Origin: Perkinsus olseni
Lineage: Eukaryota; Perkinsozoa; Perkinsida; Perkinsidae
Direction: 5' to 3'
Length of the DNA: 43,687 nucleotides
NCBI GenBank assembly: GCA_013115135.1
Contig: JABANP010000447.1
Span: forward strand, 1-43,687
Positions 31,001 to 42,112 of this stretch are shown one piece after another (position 1 is the stretch's first letter; each line of letters opens with the position of its first letter). The notes below the pieces were generated by a model. The model worked only from the letters and a program-made list of their open reading frames with translations. It made no database searches and had not been told where the DNA came from. A program made the translations under genes and the position numbers.

Positions 31001-34000
31001 TCGGTCGACTCATCGTCAGCGGGCCCGATGCCCGCCTGAATGAGGACCACTTTAGCTACCGCGGCCGAGCACTGTCCATACAGCTGAGGGGTCAAGGCCT
31101 TCGACCAGACGGGAATGACAGCATCATACTCAGACCCGACGCTGATGGATACCGTGGGTGTCTCAGAAGGTGAGCCGTGATGAGCCTCGACCGGATGGAA
31201 GCTCCTTCCGACCGGCAGCGTGTGGTAGGCACAGACTCTGAGATTGAGAAATCGTTCGGTCCTGTCGGGTCCACTCTGAGCTCTCATCCTTATGACGCAC
31301 AACATGGACGGAGGGACATCGAGGTAGATGGTAGCCTTGGCCAGTTGATGAACTGATACCAGGTGTACCACCAACAACGACTCGACGCTTCACCGGGCTC
31401 TTATCATATCTGCTGGTCAACAGCTACGACCGCGGCCAGGCTGGAGGGACGAGGCCTCCCGCCAACACCGTGATGTCAAGGCTCTACAGAGCTGGTCATG
31501 ACGAGCAGCTGTCCTGTGGTGCACGATCCTGATGCTTCGTCACAGATGCCGGAATCTTGGCCGTGCGAGGACCGTATCCGAACCAGGTTGCAGTGTGCGC
31601 CTACGGTAGCGAGGAATGCTCGATCCAGTCTCTCCGCGGTGAGTAGACCTCCACGCTACCGAGCTCGCTGCCAGGCAGTGTCACCATGAGGCTTTCCCGT
31701 AGGTATCGATCTGAATAACGGTGATAGGATCAGAATCGTCAGTCGGCCCGGCACAGCTAGCACCAATTTACGAGACCTTCCACCTGGCTACAGTGGCTGC
31801 CCTGGGAGGCCTACAGGTGCTTGTCCACTCATCATCAGTTGATTGAGACATGTGCCACAGAAAGTGTCCTCTATGGGGCCGCTGACGAATGGTACTCGGA
31901 GCCGGGCGTGTCGGCGTCATCCCGTCCGGCCACTAACGGCGGGGAAGCGTTCCGCTGGGAATCTGAGCAAGCCGGTGACCACCTGAAATCCAAGGTTGAT
32001 GAATACACCATGTGCTGGTCAGTGGCCGCGGACCTGTGCTGCCTGAGGACTCCCTCAGCAGGTGCTCGTCCTTCCCCCAGCCGAGCGGAGGACGACTTCC
32101 ATGCAGCCTCGTCGTGGACTACCAAGCAGTCGTGGGGACACTGATAGTGGCCAAGCCTCTCGGGTGCAGTGAAGCCACGTCGCACAACGACGAATGCGTC
32201 CTGCAAATTCCGCGCTCCATTGTGAGCGAGGAAGGCCTAGCGTTGCTCAGAACAGAGTGAGCGCGACAACAGCGACCAAAGGTTGGCCACCCCTCGTCTC
32301 TCTTCAGGACTTCTGCATGTGACGACTATACTGTGGAAGACGCCGAGGAGTTGGCGGGCATCCTGCTGGCCTCTCGAATGGAGCTGGACGCCGGTTCGAC
32401 CAACACCCTATCATCCTCCTGGCACCAGGCCTTTCCACTCACCGACCGGCCTCAATGCCTCCAACCTTACCAAAGGCACCTACAAGTTCTGCCAGATAGT
32501 CGACGACGGGCGTCACTTACGCGAGCTCAGTGTCGTCTACGACCGCTTGAGCCCCTTGGGAAAACTTAAAGTTGGATACGGTGGCCAAGCCATGATGGCT
32601 TCACAGATCCCTCAGGAGCTCAGGAAGTTTATAATTTGTCCCCGATTCAGTCGGTGGGAGCCGTCCACTCGGACATGTGACTGCTTGTCGGGCTACCACC
32701 CCGTCCTAGAGAGTCCCTCAGCGGGGCCCACCAGTCACCACTGTGAGCCCTGTCCGCTCGGATACTATTGTCCCGGGGAGGGGGAGAAGCGGCCCTGTGC
32801 CCCTGGGCTGACTACTGCCAGTACTGGAGCAGCGTACGTAGAGGACTGTATGTGCGCCCCGGGCCGGTACCTGGGAGGTGGAAGCGCTCCGACCTGTCTG
32901 CCGTGCCCTAGGGGGACTTATAAGTCCGAGGTTGCCAACCACAGCGCATGCCCCCGAGGGTGCTTCAATAGAGAGGGTCTTGCCGCTCCCATCGAAGGGT
33001 CGACATCCGAGCCCGGAGCTACGGGGCCGTTGGACTGTCGATGCGAAGAAGGGTACATACTAAGCTACGCTGCTGGAGGGGAAAGGGACCCCGCACCCCT
33101 CACCTGCGTCAGATGTCCTCTGGGAATGATCTGCCAGAGCCGCGGTGAGTGTGTCTGGTGACCCTGAGGCGGCATGGTTGATGAGTAGGTAAAGCGTTTG
33201 AGGGTAGGATACCCATGGCTGTGAGCTATGAACTGCTGGGGATGGACGATCCCGAGGTCCGTCTCTTCCAAGACTCCTGTGTCCAATACTTGCTCGATCA
33301 GATGGTTGGTGGCAGCGAGAATGAGGGGACGAACACGGCCACTGAGAAGATCATGAGTGTCCTGTCTGATCTCTTGTGCCGGGCAGCAGTGCGAGAAGGA
33401 GGGGCAACGTGCTTTCTAGAAGGGGTGTCGGCCAGGCTTCCACGCCGCCTGCTGACCACTACACTGGGGGGCCGCCGTCTTCTGGACGCGGAACCAGCGA
33501 TAGAGGTCACGGCTAGGGTGAGCCCTGCCATGCCGACTCGTCGTGCCAGTAAGCCTCACCTAGGTGGTCGTGTCTGCGAGGGTGGCAGCTGCTGTTGAAA
33601 GATCGTCAGTCGACGGGGTTGAAGAGCTAGCGGCTAGGCTGCGAGACACGTCAGAGGACGGGGTCTTCGATGGGCTTGAGAGAATAACCGTGAGGGGATG
33701 CTTTCAGTGGCCGAGTATCGTCCCCGTGTCTTCAGCCACTGACCGCGGCTCCCAATACGACCGCACAGGAGCTCTTCGAATGGTTCGCGGGTGTGGACGG
33801 CGGCCTGCTAGTCTCGTGCCCGGTCGGGAGTCTTGTGCCAACAGGGAAGGCTGCTACTTCAATACAAGTAGGGAGCACTCAGGAACCCTTCACTGCATGA
33901 GGAGTGACGATCTTCCAGGACTGCGAATGTGGCCCGGGGTGGGTACTGGTGGCGAGGAGGCCCTCTGGTGGTCCACTGTGTGACTGCTGTGGCTTCGGCT

Positions 34001-37000
34001 CCTACCGGGCCGGGGTCTCCGATACCCCCAACGCCACCTGCACGCCTTGCAGCCGGAATATGGTCACTCGGATCGATACAGCGCCCTCGCCTGAGTACTG
34101 TATATGCCGCCCTGGCTACCACTGGGATCCTGAGCTCGATGCTTGCGGTCGATGCCCTGAGGGGGACATCTGCACGTAAGAACCATCGAGGATGGAACGA
34201 TTTGAATAGGAAAAAGCCCATGTGTGCCGATTGAGGCCTCAGCGGATGCAAGGAGTTCGTGATGGTGTGGTATGAGTAGCGGTTTCTATTCTAGGGAGCA
34301 TCCCCCAACGCTCCGCCTCCTCCACCCGCGATCCGTACACTCGCTCGATGGTACGGCAGCGCCGTCGATCACCAATGGCATCGGGAGATATCCCGGCATC
34401 CGACCCGAATACCCTGCCCCTCTGGGATGACCAGGCTTGGTGGTACCAGCGACTATGAGATTGCTACCGTGGCCGAGGTGAGTATTGTCTTCGCCGAGGG
34501 TTGAGCCTTCATTCGGGGTTGACTCAGGCGCCCGTGTATCCCGCTTCGGATGCCTCTATGCTCGAGTCGTGTGAGTGCGCCCCTGGTCGAAAGCACGTCC
34601 CCATTGGCGACGTACTGTGGGAGGAAGGGAGGGAGAAGATCCGCAAATACTACAAATTGAGGGTAAGGTCTGATCCCTACCTCCGCCATTGCGGACGGCT
34701 TTGGTCAGATCGTCACTGGAAACGGGAAGGACCTCGCGCCCTACGTGAAAGAGGATACCGTACAGATCTTATCTACCCAAGGTTGCACCTCCTTCGTCGA
34801 CGCCACCACAGCCGAAGCTGTGCCCGTCGAAGCGTCGAAGCGGCACTCCGACGATGTCAGTGTGACAATCGTGTGGACTTTGTCCGCTCCCGGGTCTTCG
34901 GCCGGCTGCGTGAGGATGGCTCGAAGTGTTCTAGGAGGCCCTTTGGGGGACGGATCTGTCTCCAGCCCTTGGTGGGCGAGGGGCTACGTCGAGCTCCTGG
35001 GTTGGACTAGCTACCATTGCGAGACTTCTATCGCCCCCTGTGCTTACAACTGGACGCCTTTGGGGTTGTGGACCTACGATAAAATTAAGGAAACTCTAGG
35101 ACGGGCAAGTTCTGCAAGTGAGCTGAGCCTTCCACTTCTATTAAAGATCGGCTCGGATGCGAGTATCAACACAACGATGAATGGCACTTTGCCGTCTCTT
35201 TCGCCTGGAAGATTCCACCACTGGCCACCCTCTGTGGAACTATATAGTAGTTGGGCATGGAAATTGGGAGGTCTCGGCCAGGACACTGAGCGACCTCTGG
35301 GCTCCCCGGCACCAGACTTGAACAGGGCTTGCAGACAAGTGTGGAGGTCTCAGTATAATCACCAGTGAGCTGCCTTTCCGTCACGACGTCTCTGTAGTTC
35401 CCCCGTGAGCAGTAGCAGTCCCTGCCGGACACGGCCCCCGGGTTTGACTCGCTGTTCGCTGGGCATGATTCTCGACAGGAGTTGGCGTTGCTGATGCTGG
35501 ACTTGATTCGTCCGCTCTCACACATCTCGCAGACTCGGCTGCTGCTGTCGACCGCCACAGCGCGCATGTTTTCCTCGGCGCCAAGGAATTCACCCCCTAT
35601 GGCTTCGATAATGCCAACAGCAGCGATGGTCGGTATCGCAGTCCTGTCGTTGAAGCATGCGTGGTGGAAGAGGACTTAGACATCCCTTCAATAAGGCCGC
35701 CAACAACGTGCAAGGCCCATGGGCAGTGCCTTGAAGGGATGAGAGGATTCATGTGTGGGGCGTGCGCTAGTGGGTACTGGCGAGATGACGTTGAGAAGAG
35801 CTGTGAAGAATGCGACACTTCCTGGTGGGCCCGGGCCCTCTACTACTTGAACATACCATGGTTCTTGCTGGTCGACAGCGCCCAAGCTGTGGTCATCGCG
35901 AAGTTCACAGCCGACGCGGCCGATGACGAGAGCCGTCCCATCCACTCTGTTATCATCAAAATCCTTGGCAACTACTTCGTCGCCATCGCTCCGTTGGGAA
36001 GATTCGATTTTTCCAAGCTTAAGCGGTACTCGAGGAACCCCGGTATGTCGACTGAGGTGAACATACCCTCCTGGAGCCGAGCGTTCTTCCGCAAGCTCAT
36101 CGCTGTCAAGGACATAGTGCCCGGAAATAAAGGTGGAAAGCTCCACCATGTGCATCCTGCAGGACTCCCCTCGCCAGCACATCGTCGAGGCCGGCCTCTG
36201 GCTCCTCTCTCCCCTGTTCAAGATCGTTTTCCTCACCCTGGTTTGCGGGACACTGATACTGATGCACAAGCATCTCTGGCGCATTCTTATGGCCATCAGG
36301 GGCCTTCGGGTGAAGAGGGACCGAACGATCAAAGTCGTTTCGAAAAAGATACGCCGCAGTTTGACGAGACGCCGATCGTCAACTGCGAGTTTTAGCACGC
36401 GTCGGTCCTCATTGGCGAGCCTAGTACCCCAGAGTGTGGACGAGGTGGACGTCAGTAGCGTCGACAGTAGCATCTCAGAACCGACTCCGATCGATGTGGA
36501 AGCCCTCGCAGCGAGTCGAGAAGGCAGCAGCAGGCTGCTGGGGATATGGCGCACTGACTATCCCACACAGTCCGAATCGCGTCTGCGTCGGGCGCTGCGC
36601 ACCCTGTGTGGCTTCGTCAATGACAGCACTCCCGTTTACCTCGTGGCTGCGTTCTACTCCTGGCAGAGGGTCACAGAGAAGATGCTCCTGCTGCTCCAAT
36701 GCAACACCTTCAGCGACACAATGAGGGGACAGCACGTCAAGAGGTTGCGCTGGATGACGGACCCCGATGTCCTCTGTTTCGAAGGCAGTCCTCACTCGAC
36801 TTTAGTGACCATAGCCGCCTTAGGGCTGACGACCTGGACGATCGGCTTCGTCCTCCTATCAATGACTTTGCTCTTCAACAACCGCAAAGTGCTCATGGAA
36901 GATCACTGCCTGCGCAAGTACGGCTTCCTCTACCTCGGGTTTGAGATACGGTGTTGGTATTGGGAGAGTGTGAAGAGGGTGCAAGCTTTCCTTTACGGCC

Positions 37001-39614
37001 TGATAACGTAAGGCTCCTGCTGGTCTCTTGAAGAGCACCATCGTGGTTTCAGTAACATATCTTTGGGCGACATGAAGGCCAAGCTGGTCTGCTACGCCGT
37101 CCTCTCCGGCGTATCCTGCATCCTGCATGTATCTGTCCTGCCTTATGACGATCGAGAGAAGGGACTTCTGGACGCACTAGAGGCCAAGTCCCTGTAGGCC
37201 CTATCCCCGCTGTGAGATCCTTCATGCGTCGTTAAGGTTCTCCATATTTATCACCCACATCACCATACAGTTGATACTCATGTTCGACCTCGCGGACGAG
37301 GTTGTTGTTTTCATGATCTTACTCTGTGGCTTCATGAACGCGGCTTTTATACTACAGGCCATGTGAGCATTTCCGAAGGCGTTTGAAATAGACAGTCAAC
37401 TGCCAGTTACCACCTGCTGAAAGAATACGCGTTTTACTACGTTCGGAAGTGCGAGAAGCGAACCGCTGAGGTCGAAGAGGCCCGACAGGAAAGCTTGAGA
37501 AGGAGGGCCATTAAGGAGGTTACGTCGACGCCAACCTACCAAACGCACGTTGAGTGTCAGATCAAACGAAGCCGCCGAATGGCACGCAAACGTCTTGAGA
37601 GATTCTTGTCACTGGGCGGAACACTGGACGAGAGCGCTCTGAGGAAGGCAGAAGATGACTCAATAATGTGGGCCACGCTGGGTGTTCGATAGACCGCCTC
37701 CCCTGAATTCTAGGAGGCCTCCCAGGTTCGTATTTCACGCACTAAATTCAATCCTGGGAGCGCTCTTGAAATTCATTCTCCAGAGTCGACGAGAAGGACA
37801 TCGCTGAGTGGATCGAGCAGCGTCGAGGGTTGAAGCCTGCAGCAGGCTCCGAAGAGAGCGTGCAAGAGAAGCGTCCGATGCCCTCCTCGCTTCTGGTCAC
37901 TATTAAGGACCTCTGGGCGCGATACTATCCTCCGTGAGCCGACCTGCTGTGCGATCGTACAGAGAGCCAGAGCTCCCGCTAGGGATGCCATCATGCGTTA
38001 TGTGAAGCGGCTGGAGGATATGAAATCGCGGATGGGGCTTCAGATGGAGAAGCCCACAGATTCCATCGGCCAAACTGCCAAAATGCCGACCATAACGACT
38101 ATATTGATTCCGAAGTCAGAGCGCGATTCGGGTAGCCTCGCCGCGAGCTCCGTCCTCAGGACACCCAAGAACATCATTGATAGAGTGCGGTATGCTCTCG
38201 GTGGGAAACAGTCTACCGGGGGCGGGCAGGATTTGGTGGTGACAAGTTTCGACAGAGGTAGCCGCCGTTGCCGCTCCCCACCGCATTTCGCTACAGATTT
38301 CTTCTGGACGATACAGGCCGAGACGGTGGCGTACATCACAGGACGCTTAGAGGAGGCATCCGGCGGAGTGGAGAACCGGTCGAGTCTTCTTGATGCGGGG
38401 GCATACGACTTCGCCATGAGGGTGAGCGCTTGGTCGGGCTGGCCTGAATATTTAGCATACGCACAGTCGCTTTGATTCGATACCCGGAGGCAGGTCTTGT
38501 TCGCGTACGCTCACCGCCTTCGGAAACAGGACAAGCCACACCTGTGGGGACCCGATGATGCTGTTAGAAGAGTCGAGGAGATGCGACTGGGGTTGCGCCA
38601 ATTCTCTCTCGGGAGGGTCTCAAGCCTTGGTATCTATGGCTACAAATGCCACCCCTCTCGAACCTCCATCCCTAGCAGGTTCGAGAGCACCGCTGTCTCC
38701 CATTACGGAGGAGAATGGTGACGGCGAGCAGGAATGGGAGCCCAATCTTGTGGTTCCTTTGACGTCCGGAACGATCTCACCCTGGGTGAACTCATAGTCT
38801 TACCGCTGGTCGCGAATGCAGCCGAAGACAGTCAGCAGGTAGGATGATGCCGACGGATAGGAAATGTTCTGAATACTGCAGGATCTCGGAGGTGGCGGAG
38901 GAGAAAGGAACACCTTCACTGCGGATGAGCTATTCCGAGCCCATTCGATCGTCATCACTATCAATGCCACTCGCATGATCGAGGTACCGAGAGGCCATCG
39001 TGAGCTTGGAGGTATGTTCCTGTCAGATCTACAGCCTTTACTGCACATACAGATCGTACCGAGCCTTGGCAGCCCAAAATAGAGGGAGAAGACGTGGGAG
39101 CCATGGGAAGCATCACGTTGCACTAGCTTCACGTGGGGCGATTGGCGAGAGGTGTGCTCCATGATGGGCCTCCTCCGTGGCATACAGTCCGCGCCTTATT
39201 CATATGCGGATTGTAAGTCGCTGATTTCCTCTACAAGAAAGCTGGAACTCAAGAGCCATTCGCGATTTCGTCAGCGCTGACGATTTGCTAATCGACTCCA
39301 TTAGCTTTGTGACACCATCTTCGACGTCGTTGTGTGCTCGCGCTGACCGCAAGAGAGAAAAATTGATGAGCTTAGTCGAATAATGTTCGGCTTGCATCGG
39401 CATTGTTCGGTAGTGTGCTGTGAGTAGTGCAATGGTGGGTGGTGCCCATGGGTTGAGTCAAGAGCCGGGGCACTCAGGCGAGTTCCGAGGGTTCCTCATC
39501 ACCTCAGGCGCGATACGGTCTCTGCCCGTATGGGTCCGTCAAGCTACAAAGCCTCCAACCCCGAGAGACGAATCAGGGGCCCCTCCCAAGAAAGCCGAGC
39601 GGCCCAGTGATTGA
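28068..39614 (+). CDS. Giant modular multi-pass membrane protein (FN3-like, Cys-module, GCC2/GCC3 repeats)
   Basis: Coding segments in all three frames over about 11.5 kb build one protein. The order is FN3-like domains (28.15-29.6 kb), repeated Cys modules ending VGxLxVxGP (29.9-32.6 kb), GCC2/GCC3 ephrin-receptor-like Cys repeats (32.6-35.6 kb), a multi-pass membrane region (35.8-37.4 kb) and a charged cytoplasmic tail (37.4-39.6 kb). Confirmed short introns include 30182-30227 (46 nt), 30405-30448 (44 nt), 30588-30645 (58 nt) and 33690-33735 (46 nt). Alveolates and ciliates have many large membrane proteins with GCC2/GCC3 repeats followed by this membrane region; a surface sensor or adhesion role is plausible but unproven. 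I found no signal peptide, so the true first exon may lie upstream. About 0.4 kb near 35.2-35.6 kb reads on the opposite strand, and a few frame changes have no obvious intron, so the gene may be rearranged, misassembled or decaying. The stop at 39612-39614 is the last plausible one. Confidence 0.65.
28155..29600 (+). other. FN3-like domain region of the giant protein
   Basis: At least three fibronectin type III-like units are visible. Unit 1 contains AMTFVWDAPSKLNDCVFSAW. Unit 2 contains VSAPTNVTITKAEGNSVLVE and WTPGDGSLINCQF, ending CDVTVEFVVQELCVLPDADS. Unit 3 contains APPTSLASASPTVNTLRFTW. A possible fourth contains LRTKWRVEVGPPVGS. The Trp and the closing E-C-V strand are conserved between units. 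The frame changes between 29190 and 29265, where a 38-nt GT-AG intron starting GTGAAAG would restore it; the alternative reading YSFTVKEVCVHPALADSP also fits the FN3 pattern and conflicts with that intron. Confidence 0.6.
29880..32580 (+). other. Tandem Cys-module repeats of the giant protein
   Basis: A module recurs at least five times: a short Y.(L/M/F)C core, then a Cys and a strand of the type (D/N)(F/Y)..V(V/I)G.L.V..P. Instances are GFYQLCKC (29960), GSYQL-CYC split by an intron (30395-30455), GAYALCWC with NFTAVIGRLIVSGPDARL (30925-31035), GSYHICW (31395), DEYTMCW with VVDYQAVVGTLIVAKP (32005-32155) and GTYKFCQI (32485). Similar Cys modules occur in dinoflagellate and chromerid surface proteins; I know no accepted name. 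Each unit is about 150 to 250 residues. Confidence 0.6.
32640..34180 (+). other. GCC2/GCC3 (ephrin-receptor-like) Cys repeats, plus-strand part
   Basis: The stretch 32640-33146 reads CEPCPLGYYCPGEGEKRPCA then YVEDCMCAPGRYLGGG, LPCPRGTYKSEVANHSAC and CVRCPLGMICQSR before a GTGAGTG donor. A spacer with VQYLLDQMVGGSENEG and AELFEW-type sequence (33215-33895) follows; it is less Cys-rich. A second block, 33904-34175, reads CGPGWVLV, CTPCSRNMVTRIDTAPSPEY and CICRPGYHWDPELDACGRCP before a GTAAGAA donor. More repeats follow at 34550 (CECAPGRKHVPIG). These patterns are typical of the tyrosine-protein kinase ephrin receptor-like domain family. Confidence 0.75.
35170..35600 (-). other. Cys-rich coding segment on the opposite strand (apparent inversion)
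   Basis: On the minus strand this interval has an open frame with VCEMCESGRIKSSISNANSC, CPANSESNPGAVSGRDCYCS, VCKPCSSLVPGSPEVAQCPG and SMPNYYIVPQ, clearly GCC2/GCC3-like. The overlapping plus frame has no such pattern. Sequence on either side is coding on the plus strand (LLLKIGSDASINTTMNGT before, VVEEDLDIPSIRPPTTCKAH after), and a Cys-rich repeat block is what is expected at this point in the giant gene. Confidence 0.65.
35660..37370 (+). other. Multi-pass membrane region of the giant protein
   Basis: After the last extracellular Cys repeat (CLEGMRGFMCGACASGYW) come WWARALYYLNIPWFLLVDSA, SVIIKILGNYFVAIAPLG followed by RFDFSK, then LLSPLFKIVFLTLVCGTLIL, VTIAALGLTTWTIGFVLLSM, KYGFLYLGFEIRCWYWESVK, LVCYAVLSGVSCILHVSVLP followed by YDDREKGLLDALEAKSL, and VVVFMILLCGFMNAAFIL. 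The signatures KIL..Y, RFDF, D(P)DVLCFEG, YGFLY and LPYD...LLD.LE..SL are shared by protist GCC2/GCC3 membrane proteins. A cytoplasmic loop around 36330-36560 is Ser/Arg-rich (RRRSSTASFSTRRSSLAS), a likely phosphorylation region. Confidence 0.7.
37400..39614 (+). other. Cytoplasmic tail exons of the giant protein
   Basis: Exons separated by short introns encode a charged, mostly helical tail: YYVRKCEKRTAEVEEARQES (37435-37690), EKDIAEWIEQRRGLKPAAGS with VTIKDLWARYYPP (37785-37935), MRYVKRLEDMKSRMGLQMEK to DFFWTIQAETVAYITGRLEE (37993-38430), DKPHLWGPDDAVRRVEEMRL (38500-38620), ERNTFTADELFRAHSIVITI (38905-39010) and SRAIRDFVSADDLLIDSISF (39235-39310). The last frame ends KPPTPRDESGAPPKKAERPS-D-stop at 39614. 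No kinase or other catalytic domain is recognised. Confidence 0.5.
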
Positions 39615-40816
39615 ATATCCTTCGAGTTCTTTCACATGTATACGATCCTTTCTTGCGGAATCTATCCCTAGTGTTGCAGTTCCCTTGAGACCCTCCTAGT
39701 GATCAACGGACGGTATTTGAGGTACAGAAGTGAGAATGGCAGTTGCCCTATCTCGTTCACTATGAGCCCAATCCACTTATGTTGTGTTCTACAACTAGAC
39801 CTACTGCAACGAGATAGTGCAACGTAGCAGCTCCTTGTCCTGATCAAGCCTGGTTGTCAGTGACAACCTGTCACGCACTGAATACAAGAATACGTTGTCT
39901 CCGAGACAGCGCAACATAGTACGACTGTACCCATGTGGACCGCGAGCTGAGTACATCATCGCTGACTTCCTACGTCCCGCTTCTAGACTCGCCCGCCACC
40001 CAGAAAATCAGGACAACGGGATTCGTGGGCCTTTACCATCACCGTTCACGACGTGAAGGGCTCCTTCAGAACAAGCGAGTCACCCGTTTGAGTGTTCCGT
40101 GGAGACTGCGCTGTCTTTGCTTGTTGTTAGAAACTCTGTCTACTACAGAGAGAAAAAGTCGCTTCTCAACCGTCAGAACGAGGCCAGACAGTTTGTCTTG
40201 CTCGCAGCCTTGGCCCGCGGGCTGTAGCGAGCGTGAATATCAGAGCCACCGGCGTCCTGCTCTGCGGTACATTCTCGAGGGTGCAAGAGTGCTGAGCGCC
40301 CCATGCAAACGACGCTAGCTAGATTGAAGTGATGACACTGAACTCAAAGCATTGAAGTTCGCGGCATTCAGTACGCGATCGCAGAGTGATTCCAAAACCA
40401 GTATTTGCATAATTCTCCGCGTCATAGTTCTTGCTGTCGGCGACTCGGTGCACTCTCAACTGCGACATGGCATTCGTATATCAGAGTCTATTGACACGCT
40501 ATCCCTTCGCAGGGACAGGTCGCGTACGCAGGGGAGCTCGCGCCACGCCGCGACTCCGAGCCACGAAGGCTGATATTCGAATTGAGCGGGCCCAAGTCTC
40601 GTTGATTCGGGTCTGATGTCTTGGTACTCTCTTTGAGCCCTCCAAAAAAGCCAGTGAGACCGGCAGGGCAGGCAGATGATCTGCCTACTGGCGCCACCCG
40701 CGGTTCCTGATAGGAACTCTCGACTTGTACCGCGTGAACAGTGATCGGCTCCGGTTGGGTTGGTATCATTCAAGGAATCCCGAGTTGAATACCCAATCAG
40801 AGTTCATCATCTGAAC
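39615..40816. other. Intergenic, no gene recognised
   Basis: Overlapping frames on both strands (for example 40456-40773 minus) are judged chance frames. The promoter of the secreted Cys-rich gene should lie at the right end. Confidence 0.4.
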
Positions 40817-41161
40817 ATGATGACCTTCTTTGTTGTGAGGATCCTGCTAATCATCGGTCTCACCGTCGCTGCTCGAGACGGGAACGTCGATCCCAAGGAC
40901 AAGAAAGAATTCCGCTTCGCCACCGTGCAGAATGGCGCTGCTACTGGCCACTACCAGTTCGATGATAATCTCGTCGTCAACTCCCTACGCGGTTCGGAGG
41001 ATCACCTGTTGCCCGGCCCGGTCGAGAAAGTTTCGTCCAACAGTCCCAAACTTCAAGACAACTGCGGCCTCTGCAAGTTCTGCAGTGATATCGGCTACAT
41101 CACTATCGCATGTTGGCCCACTTTGGCTGAATGCGGTATCGACTGTCGTTACTGTTGCTAA
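40817..41161 (+). CDS. Secreted Cys-rich peptide, 114 residues
   Basis: The frame is open from 40760, but the ATG at 40817 is preferred because it starts a signal peptide, MMTFFVVRILLIIGLTVAA. The mid part is polar (DPKDKKEFRFATVQNGAATG). The last 35 residues hold eight Cys: CGLCKFC, then AC, EC, DC and a final CC just before TAA 41159-41161. This layout suggests a disulfide-rich secreted domain cleaved from or attached to a propeptide. The gene appears intronless. No family is recognised. Secretion is inferred from the signal peptide; the role is unknown. Confidence 0.6.
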   Translation: MMTFFVVRILLIIGLTVAARDGNVDPKDKKEFRFATVQNGAATGHYQFDDNLVVNSLRGSEDHLLPGPVEKVSSNSPKLQDNCGLCKFCSDIGYITIACWPTLAECGIDCRYCC

Positions 41162-42112
41162 CGACCGGAGACTGGTTTCCCTTCAGGATATGAATGATTT
41201 TCGGCAAGCTGGTCATCAATTACCACACTCCGGTCAAGACTCTCGACTCGAGAGGTGCTGCTAAGTCATCTGTTATGATTTCGTTTATTAATAATAGTTC
41301 GGGTCGTTAATAAGTGATTTAATGATTTTAGCCATTAATAATACGCATTAATAATAACTTATTATAGGATATTCTGTTCTGGTCATTTTTGTTAACCTCC
41401 ATCACGCACTTCATCAAGTCGATCATCTCGTGACATGATACACTAAGGTTACCTTAAGAAACTCATGTTGTTCGCTCGGCTTGTCTTCGATTTCATCATG
41501 CAACTCGTGATCGGACTAGTCCAGGCAGAAACGGCCAATACTTATCCATGATGTTTACTATGAAGTTCGCGAACTTCAGGGTTCTTGTTCTTCGGCCTTT
41601 GCTCTCTTCATTAATCTGACGTATTGATACTTCTCCAACCGGCCCCGTTCTTGTTGTGTTGCAGAAGACCAAGCCCTTGGTAGCTGCTGGCATCATTCGC
41701 ATGGAGTATATGCTTGGCCAACCCACAAAATTATATAACTTTACGATATAACCATCATTGGTTCACACGGTATAAACAATTTGTTTAAAACAAATGATGG
41801 TTATACTGTATGTGCAAATTACACCGCGTTGAATATGATGGGATTATTACTCGTATATCCTCTAATACGCTAATGCCGATGATTGTTCCCCAACTGAAAA
41901 TGAGGAGGTTTGTCAGCCAAAATAACACTAGTACTTCGGGAGAGAAGGGCTCACTCGTTGCTCGTTCGTGTGTAAGGAAAGCCGTGGGTTTTACTGAGGA
42001 TGAAACTATCGCGGCAGGAACGTAGTCGCACAACCCTGCAGTACTCAAGCTAGTAGTTTCCGATGCTTACCGATGTTTCCGATAGCTCTAGCTGCGTTAC
42101 GTTCGCCTACTT
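41162..42112. other. AT-rich intergenic region with a hairpin
   Basis: TTAATAATA-type repeats occupy 41280-41360. A hairpin lies at 41747-41805. A plus frame at 41810-42025 (MCKLHRVEYDGIITRIS) starts directly after it and could be a small gene, but nothing else supports it. Confidence 0.4.
41747..41805. repeat. 13-bp inverted repeat, possible small MITE
   Basis: TATAACCATCATT and AATGATGGTTATA enclose 33 bp that contain a further TTGTTTAAAACAA palindrome. Termini beginning TATA and an AT-rich interior fit a tiny non-autonomous element. Confidence 0.7.
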
